64,000 nt of DNA from Streptomyces sp. BA2 (GTDB lineage Bacteria > Actinomycetota > Actinomycetes > Streptomycetales > Streptomycetaceae): contig NZ_WSRO01000002.1 of NCBI RefSeq assembly GCF_009769735.1, forward strand, positions 9,377,141-9,441,140, read 5' to 3'. The position numbers were made by a program, and so were the translations under genes. The number at the start of each line of letters is the position of its first letter. Position 1 is the first letter of the stretch. The notes beneath the pieces were generated by a model that saw nothing but the letters and a program-made list of their open reading frames with translations, was not told the origin of the DNA and ran no database searches. Shown in pieces: positions 45,826-53,920 of this stretch.

Positions 45826-45861
45826 ATAACAGTGTGTCTTGGAGGGGGTGGTCAACCCCCT
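45826..45861 (-). promoter_or_regulatory. Element promoter/operator 1 (ssb)
   Basis: Minus strand: -10 TGTTAT (45831-45826) preceded by ACAC, spacer 18, -35 TTGACC (45855-45850). A perfect inverted repeat AGGGGGT-GGTCA-ACCCCCT (45843-45861) covers the -35. First of seven related sites in the block. Confidence 0.7.
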
Positions 45862-45917
45862 GTTGCTGTTTCCGCTGCCGGTGCGGTATGGCGGGTGAGG
45901 CGCCGGATGAGGGTCCT

Positions 45918-46664
45918 CTAGCCGGTCGGTTCCGGCAGGGCCGTCGGCGGGGCGAGGCTGTCGAACACCGTGGCGTCCTCGATCTCCACCTGGATTGGAA
46001 CCGTGCCGTCGGCGCGCACGAACTGCTCGTGGGTGGTGTCCAGATGAACGGATACCCGTGCCTTCCGGAGGTCGGCGTCCAGGTAGGCGAACACGAGGAT
46101 GCCCGCGATCTCGATGCACGGGAGGCCTTCGTCGTCGGGGCTCTCCTGCGGGTGGAAGACCGCCGAACTGTTCGCCTCCGCGCAGGACTCGGCGTCCGTG
46201 AGGCTGGGGCAGAGGCTGAGGGGGGCGCGCACGTGACGGGAGATGCCGGCGGGGTACAGAGTGTAGCCTGCGTCGCCGCGGATTTTCTCCGGGCCGTAGT
46301 AGAGGCCCACAACTGCCTGGTCGTCGGCCGGAGGCCGGTACGGGACACCATCCGTGCCCCCCACATCGTCCCAGGAACTGCGTACTTCCTGTGCGAGCGA
46401 GGCCAGGGCGGAGGCCTCGTCGGACCAGAGAGTCACGTCATCGGTGTGTCGGTCCCACTGGCGCAGCACCCAGGCCCGGCCGGCTGTCTGCGCGGTGAGG
46501 CCCTCGGGGGCGGCGAAGGTGAAGCGGTTCAGCCACCCTGCGACGATGTCGACGGTGTCTGAATCCGGCCATTCACCGGAACACTCATGGAGTCTGTCCA
46601 TCAGGTCGGCCAGGTCGAGGATGGCCCTGCCTGCGGCCGTGGAGGGGTCCGGTTTGATCAGCAT
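45918..46664 (-). CDS. Hypothetical plasmid-type protein
   Basis: 248 residues from ATG 46664, preceded by GGAAGGAA; the open frame upstream is antisense. Acidic, soluble: RAILDLADLMDRLHECSGEW, then WLNRFTFAAPEGLTAQTAGR and WVLRQWDRHTDDVTLWSDEA. No catalytic motif visible. It follows the Cys-rich gene by 29 bp and is probably cotranscribed with it. Confidence 0.75.
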   Translation of the reverse strand: MLIKPDPSTAAGRAILDLADLMDRLHECSGEWPDSDTVDIVAGWLNRFTFAAPEGLTAQTAGRAWVLRQWDRHTDDVTLWSDEASALASLAQEVRSSWDDVGGTDGVPYRPPADDQAVVGLYYGPEKIRGDAGYTLYPAGISRHVRAPLSLCPSLTDAESCAEANSSAVFHPQESPDDEGLPCIEIAGILVFAYLDADLRKARVSVHLDTTHEQFVRADGTVPIQVEIEDATVFDSLAPPTALPEPTG

Positions 46665-46693
46665 GGCATTTCCTTCCGTTCGGCACGGGGCGG

Positions 46694-47305
46694 TCAGGTC
46701 CCGTCCATCAGGGCGTTCAAGAGGTCCATCAGGTGTTGCTGGTCGGGAGTGAGGGTCGCGGTGCGCAGCACGCGTTTGCGCAGGACGGGCGCGTCGAGGG
46801 TGATGCCGGAGGGCACATCGGGCCGGCCGGGCGGCCAGACCAGCTGGTAGTTCCGGGTGTGGATCATCCAGGCCTCGTACCGGTCGGCGGGGCTGCCGCT
46901 GCGGGCGGTGTGACCCTCGTCCGGGGTGTGGGGCGGGCATCGGCAGGCGGGATCGGTGCAGGGCCGTGCGGCTGGGTGGTTGGCCAGGATGGGGCTGCGG
47001 CGGTAGTGCGTGGCGGTTCCGTTCAGCATCGGGCAGTGGTCCGCGGTATAGGGCAGGCATTCGGGGTGCAGCGCCGGTTCCGGGGAGCAGCCCTTGAGAA
47101 CGTCGGCCGGGCGGACGAGCAGGAAGCACCGTTCGTCCAGCGGGTGTTCGCAGATCTGGCACAGGCGGCGGAGGAAGGCGGCGCTGGCTTCGTCGGCGTC
47201 GAGGACACCGAAGGCCGCGCGGCCGTCGTGGATCAGCGTCACGTACGGCACCACCAGTCCGCCCGCCAGAGGCCGGTGGGCACAGCGTTGGGGTATTGCG
47301 TGCAT
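46694..47305 (-). CDS. Cys-rich hypothetical protein
   Basis: 203 residues from ATG 47305 (GAAGGAACTGCCC upstream). An alternative in-frame ATG at 47419 also has a fair ribosome site (GAGAGGCGACC). Several Cys/His groups: LCQICEHPLDERCF, HPECLPYTADHCP, CTDPACRCPPH, suggesting zinc sites. The C-terminal part is hydrophilic (RNYQLVWPPGRPDVPSGITL). Family unknown; likely structural or DNA-related protein of the element. Confidence 0.7.
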   Translation of the reverse strand: MHAIPQRCAHRPLAGGLVVPYVTLIHDGRAAFGVLDADEASAAFLRRLCQICEHPLDERCFLLVRPADVLKGCSPEPALHPECLPYTADHCPMLNGTATHYRRSPILANHPAARPCTDPACRCPPHTPDEGHTARSGSPADRYEAWMIHTRNYQLVWPPGRPDVPSGITLDAPVLRKRVLRTATLTPDQQHLMDLLNALMDGT

Positions 47306-47453
47306 GGGGCAGTTCCTTCGGATCGCGGACCTCCGGCCAAGAGCGCTTCCCAGCGGGCGGAGCGGCAGTCGGCGGCCTCGTGCAGGCGCCGGTGCGACCT
47401 CGTCCATGGTGAGGCTCATGCTGGGTCGCCTCTCTGTGACGCCAGGGGGAACC

Positions 47454-47477
47454 GGCTGGGCACGGGCGTGCCCAGCC
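47454..47477 (-). terminator. Hairpin after the ParB-like gene
   Basis: Perfect 10-bp stem GGCTGGGCAC / GTGCCCAGCC with a 4-nt loop, 23 bp beyond the ParB stop. Strong hairpin without T-tract, as common for Streptomyces terminators. Confidence 0.65.
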
Positions 47478-47499
47478 AGGGCTTGCGGGGAGGGTTCGG

Positions 47500-48972
47500 T
47501 CAGGTGGCGGTGCGGGGCCGGTGACGGGCGACCGCCTGGTTCTCCACCTCAGACAGCCGGTAGCTGCCGTTGTCGTCCTGGCCGAGCGCTTCGAGGAGCA
47601 GCAGGTAGCGGGCCTGCCGCACGGTGAGGCTCGACCACGTCTTGGGCTCGCGGATGTCGTACTCGCAGGCAGCGGCGACGTGCGCGAATAGCGCGCCGAC
47701 GACGCGCGCCCTGGGCAGCTGCATCGCTGTTGCCGTCAGATCCGCGTGCTCGGGCTCCTTGATACCCAGGAAGCGGGCGACGGTCTCGGATTCGTGCTTG
47801 TCGGTCCAGGAGCTGTAGAAGTACGGCAGGGTGAGCACGATCTCCAGCGCGAAGACGCGGGCCGCATCCGGCAGGGCCTTCTGGCGCACGAGTCGGGTGA
47901 CGAAGTCCTGACGGGGGCCAGCGGCGGCCTTCCAGGCCCGGTTGCAGGCGATGACCTTGCCGCGCTCCTCCGCCCGGCGCTCGTCTTCCTGCGTCCTGGG
48001 CTTCTTCGGCTGTGGGCGGACCTTGTGCCCGTGCGCGGCCGGGTCGGAGCAGTGCCACACGGGCTGGTGCTCGTCGTCGAGCCGGGCACTGTGACCGGGG
48101 CAGTTCTTGTGGTTGTCCTCTGCGAGCGGATTGCCCAGCCCGGTGGTCAGCTCGGCCAGCGGCTTGGACGTGTCCTTGTGCCCGTACCCCGGCTGCCCCA
48201 GCAGCGGGATGTCCGCCGTCTTGAGGTCGTCCTCGGCCTTGGTCCGCGCGTCGTTGTCGGCCTGCTCGGCCTTGAGCAGTGCCATCTCCTGGTCCCAGTG
48301 GCCGCGCCCGCCGGTGCCCTCCTCGTGGTCGCGCTCCAGCGCTCGCAGCAGACGGCGCTCTGCGCCCAGCACGTGCTCGACCTCGGCGAGTTGGGCGGTC
48401 TGCTCCAGGTCCATGCCTCCGGCCGTTGCCCGGCGAAGGGTGGCATCGTCGAGCTTCTGCGCTGCCTTGGCCTGCTTGGCTGCGTTGCGGCCGACACCGA
48501 GAGCCCTGGTGGCCTGGAGTCGTTCGATGTCGCTCATGTCGATCAGGGACAGCTCCTGCGACTTCAGGATGTCGCGCTCGCTCATCCCCTCGCGGTGCTT
48601 GTTCTCGACCAGGGACAAGAACCGGGTCCAGCCGTCCTTGCCAACCAGGTCTTCCCGCACGTGTGCCTTGATTCTGCGTACAGGGCGGCCATCCAGTACG
48701 GCGGTGTCGTTGGCGATCTTCAGTGCTTGTGCGCGCCGCCAGCCCTTGAAAGCGCCGTAGGTGCCGTCGTGCCGGGGCCGGACACTGATGGTCTCCTCGA
48801 CGCCGATCTCCTTGACGGAGGCGATCAGCTCCTCGTCCGGTTCTGTGTCGGTTTCGCGGGCGTTCTGCTCGTCACGCACCACCTGCGCCGGTTCGAGCAG
48901 GACGATCTGCGGCGCGTCTTCGTCCTCGTGCGTGGCGGATTCGATGGGCTGGGTCGAGACGGCTGGGGCCAT
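47500..48972 (-). CDS. ParB/RepB/Spo0J-like partition protein
   Basis: 490 residues from ATG 48972 (AAGGAGAAGGAG upstream). N-terminal ParB domain: LLEPAQVVRDEQNARETDTE, LIASVKEIGVEETISVRPRH, YGAFKGWRRAQALKI, SLVENKHREGMSERD (residues ~25-150; ENxHR box present as ENKHR). Then HTH segment SDIERLQATRALGVGRNAAKQAKAA. The long C-terminal half (~230-490) is not typical of ParB. No parA gene is in the window, so it may act in segregation with a remote partner, or as a CTP-dependent regulator. Its promoter is the second shared site (49044-49080). Confidence 0.85.
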   Translation of the reverse strand: MAPAVSTQPIESATHEDEDAPQIVLLEPAQVVRDEQNARETDTEPDEELIASVKEIGVEETISVRPRHDGTYGAFKGWRRAQALKIANDTAVLDGRPVRRIKAHVREDLVGKDGWTRFLSLVENKHREGMSERDILKSQELSLIDMSDIERLQATRALGVGRNAAKQAKAAQKLDDATLRRATAGGMDLEQTAQLAEVEHVLGAERRLLRALERDHEEGTGGRGHWDQEMALLKAEQADNDARTKAEDDLKTADIPLLGQPGYGHKDTSKPLAELTTGLGNPLAEDNHKNCPGHSARLDDEHQPVWHCSDPAAHGHKVRPQPKKPRTQEDERRAEERGKVIACNRAWKAAAGPRQDFVTRLVRQKALPDAARVFALEIVLTLPYFYSSWTDKHESETVARFLGIKEPEHADLTATAMQLPRARVVGALFAHVAAACEYDIREPKTWSSLTVRQARYLLLLEALGQDDNGSYRLSEVENQAVARHRPRTAT

Positions 48973-49043
48973 GGGGCTCTCCTTCTCCTTGTCTGTTCGG
49001 CGAATTGGGGCGGTTGGGGCGTCGACCCCTCGCTTCAAAAGTA

Positions 49044-49080
49044 ATAATAGTGTGTTTATGGGTGAGGGCTAGATGCCCTC
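49044..49080 (-). promoter_or_regulatory. Element promoter/operator 2 (ParB-like gene)
   Basis: Minus strand ACACTATTAT with -10 at 49049-49044. Inverted repeat GAGGGC-TAGAT-GCCCTC (49064-49080 on plus) takes the place of the usual GGGTnnACCC, followed by the block's common TGACCTGCGC. The -35 is not clear. Confidence 0.6.
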
Positions 49081-49218
49081 TGACCTGCGCAAGCGTGGCT
49101 TCTTGGGGTGTGGCTGGGGTGCTCCGTACGGCGGTCTCAGCTGACGAGTACCGGCCTCAGCTCAGTTCGTACACGATGCGCCAGCACGGACCCGACCAGA
49201 TCGTGAGCCTCAGGTTCC

Positions 49219-49731
49219 TCACCTGCTCAAGCAAGGCGTTGTCCCACCCGGCGCTGACTTGGAGACAGGGCACCGCCCGGTACGTGTTGGGTCCCGAGCT
49301 GCTCGTAGCCCGCTCCGAGAACGATGTGCTCGTGGTCGCCAACCGTGAACAACTGCACCCGCACGTCGGCAGAGTTGCTTTACGGCCAGGTGTGCTCTCG
49401 GCGGGGCGGTAGCGGGAAGGCGCGCCCGGGGGCCGTCCGCACACAGTGTTCGCAGTGCCGTGACGCGGTTGGCGGTGCACTCGCCCCACTGGCACCCGAA
49501 GCGCTCGCGTGGCCCGCAGATCGGGCATCGCAACAGCGAGATCCCGTGCAGCCCGCACGGCTCAAAGCGCTTGCGGGCGGGTAGCAACTCCAGGGCGGGG
49601 CGGGGGCGTTCGATGCGGGCGACGTCGGCAGTCGGGAACGGCCCATCGCCATCGCGTATCCAGCGGGGCGCCAGCTGGGCGTACCGTTCCGGCGTGGAGT
49701 AGTACGGCTGACCGGCCGGGCTGAACACCAC
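49219..49731 (-). CDS. Cys-rich hypothetical protein, possibly frameshifted tail
   Basis: 170 residues from GTG 49731, which overlaps the stop of the previous gene by one base. Zinc-ribbon-like centre: CGLHGISLLRCPICGPRERFG and CQWGEC. After about residue 115 the composition turns Arg-rich, while other frames become protein-like (VQLFTVGDHEHIVLGAGYEQ, then NLRLTIWSGPCWRIVYELS to 49149). I suspect two small frame changes and an original C-terminus reaching 49149. Confidence 0.55.
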   Translation of the reverse strand: MVFSPAGQPYYSTPERYAQLAPRWIRDGDGPFPTADVARIERPRPALELLPARKRFEPCGLHGISLLRCPICGPRERFGCQWGECTANRVTALRTLCADGPRARLPATAPPRAHLAVKQLCRRAGAVVHGWRPRAHRSRSGLRAARDPTRTGRCPVSKSAPGGTTPCLSR

Positions 49732-49982
49732 TATCCGTACCAGCGCAGGATGCGGCGCTCGGTGGCGGCCGGCCCCCTCTGGGCGGCGTCGAGCTCCTCG
49801 ACGGCTTCGATCGCGGCCCTCGGGTTGGCGGTCAGCTCGCGTACCGCGCCCTCGGCGGCCGTGGTGGTGGCGTGGCTGCTGAGCGCGTACCCGTGGAGCT
49901 GGTCCACGACTTGGTGGCGTCCGTCGAGCTCGGTAGCGGCGGACCGGGCGGACGGCTGCGACTGGCTGCGGCGTCGGGGCAT
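49731..49982 (-). CDS. Small hypothetical protein
   Basis: 83 residues from ATG 49982 (GGTGGAGTTC upstream). Helical: ATELDGRHQVVDQLHGYALSS and ELTANPRAAIEAVEELDAAQ. No motif. Lies between two other small genes of the same strand, so probably part of an operon from promoter 3. Confidence 0.6.
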   Translation of the reverse strand: MPRRRSQSQPSARSAATELDGRHQVVDQLHGYALSSHATTTAAEGAVRELTANPRAAIEAVEELDAAQRGPAATERRILRWYG

Positions 49983-50041
49983 GGCGGAACTCCACCTGTG
50001 CAAGGGGCGGGAGGCGGCGGCACAGGCCGGCCGGGTGGCGG

Positions 50042-50281
50042 TCAGCTCCTGGGCAGCGGCCTGTAGGCGGAGAAGACGTAGTGGCCCAGCTCGCGCAGCT
50101 TGTCGGCGGTGTCGTCCACGGCCGCGGGGTCGTGGTCGGCCTGGCGGGTGTACGCCTCGATCTCGCTGTTCCAGGCGAATCCCTGGGCGGCAAGGGATTG
50201 TTCGGTGACGGGCGTGAGGTCATCAGAGGACTGCGGAGCGGCAACGAGTCCGTGAGCAGGGTCGGGCACGACGAGGAACAC
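50042..50281 (-). CDS. Small hypothetical protein
   Basis: 79 residues from GTG 50281, preceded by GGAAGGAGCCC, one of the best ribosome sites in the block. QGFAWNSEIEAYTRQADHDPA and KLRELGHYVFSAYRPLP; acidic N-terminus, no known domain. Confidence 0.65.
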   Translation of the reverse strand: MFLVVPDPAHGLVAAPQSSDDLTPVTEQSLAAQGFAWNSEIEAYTRQADHDPAAVDDTADKLRELGHYVFSAYRPLPRS

Positions 50282-50343
50282 CGGGCTCCTTCCGCGCGAG
50301 CCGCCCTGGTCGAGGGCGGCCCCACAATCAGGGCGGATGGGGG

Positions 50344-50688
50344 TCAGCGGGTGACGGTGATGGTGCAGTCGGCGTCCAGGACGGAGAGCGCGGCACGGAT
50401 GGACGCGCGGGTCTCCGCGCTTGGGACCGAGTAGGGGAAGTCCAGGGCGAGCACCGCGTCGTCCAGGTCGCAGTCGGTCATCGGCAGCGCGTATCCGCTG
50501 CGGTAGAGGGCGACGGCGGTCGCGGTGGCGACACGGACGCGGTTATAGGCGATGGCCTCCCCAGTCGTGACGTCGGTGCCGAGCGCTTCGCGCGCGGTGG
50601 GCGGCAGTTCCGCGATCCTGGCGGCGAACCGGCGGGCGGGAATGCGGAGACGTGCCGGTCGCAGAGCACGGCGCAGCATTCGCAGCAT
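50344..50688 (-). CDS. Hypothetical protein (114 aa)
   Basis: 114 residues from ATG 50688 (CAGGAG upstream). Basic amphipathic N-terminus (MLRMLRRALRPARLRIPARR), acidic C-terminus (MTDCDLDDAVLALDFPY). No family recognised. First gene after promoter 3 and probably followed by the 79-, 83- and 170-residue genes in one transcript. Confidence 0.65.
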   Translation of the reverse strand: MLRMLRRALRPARLRIPARRFAARIAELPPTAREALGTDVTTGEAIAYNRVRVATATAVALYRSGYALPMTDCDLDDAVLALDFPYSVPSAETRASIRAALSVLDADCTITVTR

Positions 50689-50773
50689 GGCAACTCCTGG
50701 GGCTGGAGGGGAAAGGGGGCCGTCACCTGGTGAAGGAAGGGGGGAGGTGAGGGTGCCTCCCGGCTCACCACCT

Positions 50774-50804
50774 ATAATAGTGTGAGCCGGGTTTGTGTGA
50801 ACCC
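50774..50804 (-). promoter_or_regulatory. Element promoter/operator 3
   Basis: Minus strand -10 TATTAT (50779-50774) after ACAC; GGTTCAC lies 20 nt before it as in the other sites. Inverted repeat GGGTT-N6-AACCC at 50789-50804. Drives the 114-residue gene. Confidence 0.68.
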
Positions 50805-50842
50805 TCGTCTGACCAGCCGGTCGGCGTTGTTGCCGAGGTCTT

Positions 50843-51787
50843 TCAGTGTCGGTGGGCCGACGGCGTGGCGCCCGGTCCGAGGTCCGGCGGAACGCAGTAG
50901 TCGACATCCCGTTCCGGGGAGACAGGGCCGCCGGTGTCGGCGTCGGTGCAGTAGGCGTCGAAGATCTCACCTGAGGTGAGGGGGTCGAGCTCACCCGTGC
51001 GCAACCGCCATCCGTACACCCGGTCCGGGGAGCCCGGGGCGGAGCACCGCATGACCAGCCCGCCGGGACTCCGGGTCGCCAGACCGAGGGCCAGAACGGT
51101 GGTGAACTCGAGGGCCTCAGCCTCGTTGGGCTGGCACGTGCCGTCCGGGCCCGTGTCCGCGTGGAGGACGGCGACCAGGGTTTCCGGTGCCGCCGAGACG
51201 CTGCAGACGAGGTGCCGCTTGCCCGGCAGGGCGGTCTCGAGGGTGCGGGCCAGCAGGCCGGATGCCCGGGCGAAGGCCGTTCGGCCGATGTCCTCGCCGC
51301 AGGAGGCGCAGGATCCGAGCCGGGCCAGGAGTGTGGTCGCGCATTCCCAGGTGGCCTGACGGACGGCTTCGTCGATCAGGGTCGGGATCAGGTCGGCCAG
51401 GGGCTGGCCGTCGTACTGGATGGCCGGGCCCTTGGTGGCGAGTTGCATGGTGAAGCGGGCGCGACTGGACGGGCTGTCGGGGTCGAGACCGGTGTCGGTG
51501 CAGAAGTCGACGTAGTCCTGCGGGTCGAAGAGGACAACTGCGGTGGGGGTGCCCTGGGTGCCGCGGCTGCTGAGTAGGTCGTCGAATGCTTTCAGATAGG
51601 TCTCGAAGTCAGTGAAGGTGAAGGTGCGATAGTCCCGCATGACCAGGAAGTCGTGCTCGTCGGCGAGCAGGCCGATGGTGCCGACGACTTCGCGGCACAG
51701 CACGCGCCGGATGGTGTCGCGGTCGGTGTGCGCAGTGTTGCCCGCAGCGCGCGATAGACGCTGGGGTGACTGGGGTGCGTGGGTCAC
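50843..51787 (-). CDS. Hypothetical protein (314 aa)
   Basis: 314 residues from GTG 51787; an in-frame start further up would run into the tRNA. Segments VVGTIGLLADEHDFLVMRDYR, FDDLLSSRGTQGTPTAVVLFD and LGSCASCGEDIGRTAF; a single CxxC pair. Soluble mixed alpha/beta protein without recognisable catalytic motif. Lies 41 bp downstream of the tRNA gene on the same strand, so it may share its transcript. Confidence 0.75.
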   Translation of the reverse strand: MTHAPQSPQRLSRAAGNTAHTDRDTIRRVLCREVVGTIGLLADEHDFLVMRDYRTFTFTDFETYLKAFDDLLSSRGTQGTPTAVVLFDPQDYVDFCTDTGLDPDSPSSRARFTMQLATKGPAIQYDGQPLADLIPTLIDEAVRQATWECATTLLARLGSCASCGEDIGRTAFARASGLLARTLETALPGKRHLVCSVSAAPETLVAVLHADTGPDGTCQPNEAEALEFTTVLALGLATRSPGGLVMRCSAPGSPDRVYGWRLRTGELDPLTSGEIFDAYCTDADTGGPVSPERDVDYCVPPDLGPGATPSAHRH

Positions 51788-51828
51788 GGTGCGCGCCTTT
51801 CTCGTGGGTGAGTGGAACGGCGTTGGAG

Positions 51829-51902
51829 TAGTGCTGGTGGGACTCGAACCCACGACCTCAGGACTTATAAGATCCGCGCTCTACCAACTGAGCTACAGCA
51901 CC
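51829..51902 (-). tRNA. tRNA with anticodon UAU (predicted Ile, codon AUA)
   Basis: Cloverleaf on the minus strand: acceptor GGTGCTG / CAGCACT, D-stem GCTC / GAGC, T-arm GTGGG-TTCGAGT-CCCAC. Anticodon loop CTTATAA gives anticodon TAT. The anticodon stem CGGAT / GTCCT has one mismatch at the 27-43 pair and a G-U pair. CCA is not encoded. Streptomyces normally reads AUA with a lysidine-modified CAU tRNA, so a UAU tRNA is unusual and suggests an element-borne tRNA. Isotype confidence is lower than that for a tRNA as such. Confidence 0.82.
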
Positions 51903-52040
51903 TCGGTGTGCGGTTGTGAGGGCCGCGTCCCTCGGCCTGGTCGGGCAGGGCGTGGCCTCGCTCCGGGGGCCGGGCTGAGAGGGCCGTCTCGGCCGCCAGG
52001 TCTGTCGGGGGAGTGTCTGCGGAGGCGGGGCAGGAACCAG

Positions 52041-52065
52041 GGGGAACCCACCCCTAACCTGCGCT
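52041..52065 (-). promoter_or_regulatory. Partial copy of the element operator upstream of the tRNA
   Basis: GGGGAACCCACCCCTAACCTGCGC shares the conserved outer part of the block's promoter sites, but no ATAATAGTGTG follows. It lies ~140 bp before the tRNA. Either a relic or an operator without its own -10. Confidence 0.4.
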
Positions 52066-52229
52066 TCTCACTCCCGTGATGCCTGGACCGCACGCGGTCA
52101 GCATGGAATTCACAGAGCCGGGTCGCCCGGACGCTTCGGCCTGCACCCCCTCACCGGAGGAGCCGACGAGCACGGTGACACTGTCGACCTGGAGGGGGCG
52201 TGCTCGTCGGGAGGCCTCGTGTCGTGCTG

Positions 52230-52445
52230 CTAGAGGATCCGGTTGCGCCGGTACTGCTCCTCGATCCGGGCACCGGGGAGTGTGCTGGCCAGGGTTTTGG
52301 TGACGGCGCGGCGGTTGCCCTCCTATGCCTTCTGCTGGGCGGCGAGTTCGGCGGCCTGCTGCGCGGCCTCAGTGTGCAGCGGAAGCAGCCGCCGAGTGAT
52401 CTCGCGTGCCACGTGGTACGTGGTGCTGGCCGTGTCTTCGATCAC
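52230..52445 (-). pseudogene. Small ORF split by an in-frame TAG
   Basis: From GTG 52445 one frame reads VIEDTASTTYHVAREITRRL and TEAAQQAAELAAQQKA, then TAG (52325-52323), then continues in the same frame ENRRAVTKTL-like (EGNRRAVTKTLASTLPGARI) to a stop at 52230. Both parts have normal codon bias. Best explained as a gene with a nonsense mutation. Confidence 0.4.
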
Positions 52446-52488
52446 GGCGCGGTCATCTTGGTCTCGTATGGCAGCGCGGCGTAGATCT

Positions 52489-52677
52489 TCAGACGTTCGG
52501 GTGGCGGTCGTCGGGCTGGTAGAGGCGCAGGGCGCGGCCGTCGCCGTCGATGATGAGCCGTCGCAAGCCGCGCTCGTAGTCGGTGAGTTCGACCGCCCGG
52601 CAGCGCCTACCTAACTCCCGCACCACTGCGTGGGTGAACGCGTCGAACTGCATCTGGGTGGTCAACTCGCGTGTCAT
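52489..52677 (-). CDS. Small hypothetical protein (62 aa)
   Basis: 62 residues from ATG 52677. QFDAFTHAVVRELGRRCRAV then LTDYERGLRRLIIDGDGRAL; compact alpha/beta, no known family. Close behind the zinc-ribbon gene, likely same operon. Confidence 0.6.
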   Translation of the reverse strand: MTRELTTQMQFDAFTHAVVRELGRRCRAVELTDYERGLRRLIIDGDGRALRLYQPDDRHPNV

Positions 52678-52690
52678 GCAATCCTGTTCG

Positions 52691-52888
52691 CTACTTCGGA
52701 GGGCGGGCTGGCGTGCTCGGCGCGGGGGTTCCCCGCGCCTGGTCGCAGAATTTCGCGTCACGGCGGGCGTCCTCGGCGGTGTAGCCGGTGTCGCACGACG
52801 GACGGCACGGCTGGCCTGCGGGCGCGCCGCACGTCTCGCATTGGTCGTCGAAGTCCTTGGGGTGCCACGGCCGCAGCGGGCCGGTCAT
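52691..52888 (-). CDS. Small zinc-finger protein (65 aa)
   Basis: 65 residues from ATG 52888, overlapping the previous stop as ATGA. CETCGAPAGQPCRPSC resembles the actinobacterial zf 'CxxCgApaGxpCxxxC' motif found in many phage and plasmid proteins. Followed by TAEDARRDAKFCDQ. Confidence 0.72.
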   Translation of the reverse strand: MTGPLRPWHPKDFDDQCETCGAPAGQPCRPSCDTGYTAEDARRDAKFCDQARGTPAPSTPARPPK

Positions 52889-53277
52889 GCGGGGAAGTCC
52901 CGGATGTGGGCGACGATTGCCCGTGCGGACATGACCGGAGTCCGGTGCATCGGCTCGGCACACTGGGCCTGCCAGATGCTCGCGGGCCGGGCTGGGGTGA
53001 TCTGGTTGCTGGTGGCCGGGCTGATGCTCCATTTGCGGCCGTGGGCCTCGGTGGCGGTGTAGGTCAAGAACTCGGGTTTGTCTTGAGGCCGTTGTCTGTC
53101 CAGGAGAGGCCGGTAGTCGTCAGGGTGCGGCCCAACTGGTCGCAGCGCTCGCGGGTGATGTGACCGAAGGTGGCCAATGCGCGGTCCCTTCTGCGGGAAG
53201 GTGGCGACCGTGAGGCGGTCAGGTGCGGCCGGAGGGCTGGGGCTGGCGGTAGCAGTACAGGAGAACTCCTCGGGCAT
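52885..53277 (-). CDS. Hypothetical protein (130 aa)
   Basis: 130 residues from ATG 53277 (GAAGGGGCC upstream). The C-terminal half is convincing (KPEFLTYTATEAHGRKWSIS, SNQITPARPASIWQAQCAEP, ARAIVAHIRDFPA). In the middle another frame (LATFGHITRERCDQLGRTL) is equally coding-like, so a frameshift or an overlapping small gene is possible. Confidence 0.55.
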   Translation of the reverse strand: MPEEFSCTATASPSPPAAPDRLTVATFPQKGPRIGHLRSHHPRALRPVGPHPDDYRPLLDRQRPQDKPEFLTYTATEAHGRKWSISPATSNQITPARPASIWQAQCAEPMHRTPVMSARAIVAHIRDFPA

Positions 53278-53317
53278 CGCGGCCCCTTCCGTCGGTCCTG
53301 GACGCGGGAGGGGGCGG

Positions 53318-53614
53318 TCAGTACAGGCCGCCGACGACTTCGGCGATGGCCTGGCCGATCGCGGGGAGGTCGGCGGTGGAGGTGAAGGGCAGGTGGGCGC
53401 TGTCGCCCTGGGCGTCGTTACGGATGTAGAGGTGCCCGGCCTCGCAGACACCGATCGTGAACGGGACGCGGTCGCCGCTGCACAGGTGACCGGTCGTCCC
53501 CCAGGGGCCGGACACGGCTCCCCACTGATCCCCCAGGAACTCAAGGGAGGCGCGTGCGACGTCGAAGGGTGTGTGGGGGTGCTGCTCGGGTTGCTGGTAG
53601 AAGCTCGTTTCCAT
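53318..53614 (-). CDS. Hypothetical protein (98 aa)
   Basis: 98 residues from ATG 53614 (GAGAGGAAC upstream). FDVARASLEFLGDQWGAVSG, then GVCEAGHLYIRNDAQGDSAH and ADLPAIGQAIAEVVGGLY; small alpha/beta fold, no known family. First recognised gene after promoter 4, with a 260-nt leader. Confidence 0.68.
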   Translation of the reverse strand: METSFYQQPEQHPHTPFDVARASLEFLGDQWGAVSGPWGTTGHLCSGDRVPFTIGVCEAGHLYIRNDAQGDSAHLPFTSTADLPAIGQAIAEVVGGLY

Positions 53615-53877
53615 GGGGCGGTGCGTTCCTCTCTGGCTGCTGCGCGGTCTGTGGGTACGCGTAGCCGGATGTCTTTCGGCGTGCTGTCTGCTCGGGAGAC
53701 GCGATGCGCGAGACGGGTTGGTGGCTTGTCAGGTTCGGCTGGATGGCTGGGGCTTGTGGTAGCGATACAGGAAACGCGCGGCCCACTCGCGGCTGGCGAA
53801 TCCGGGGATGCCGCCATCGCTGCCCGGGTGGTTGCCCGGGTACTCGACAACTCATTTGCAGCACTCCGCCACTGCAA

Positions 53878-53920
53878 ATACTAGTGTCGTTTGATCGTTT
53901 GTGAACCTACTCCTGACCTG
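53878..53920 (-). promoter_or_regulatory. Element promoter/operator 4
   Basis: Minus strand -10 TAGTAT (53883-53878) after ACAC, GGTTCAC 20 nt upstream and the common GCAGGTCAGG block beyond. The inverted repeat is weak here. The 260-nt leader to the next gene holds a protein-like frame without a normal start (FASREWAARFLYRYHKPQP). Confidence 0.55.

Noticed and set aside
47746-49044. Plus-strand 432-codon frame opposite the ParB-like gene
   Set aside because: Leu/Val-rich mirror of the coding strand; the ParB signatures on the minus strand settle the direction.
49041-49060. AT-rich ATAATAGTGTG read as a plus-strand promoter
   Set aside because: All copies lie upstream of minus-strand genes, and only the minus-strand reading gives a -35 at a fixed distance.
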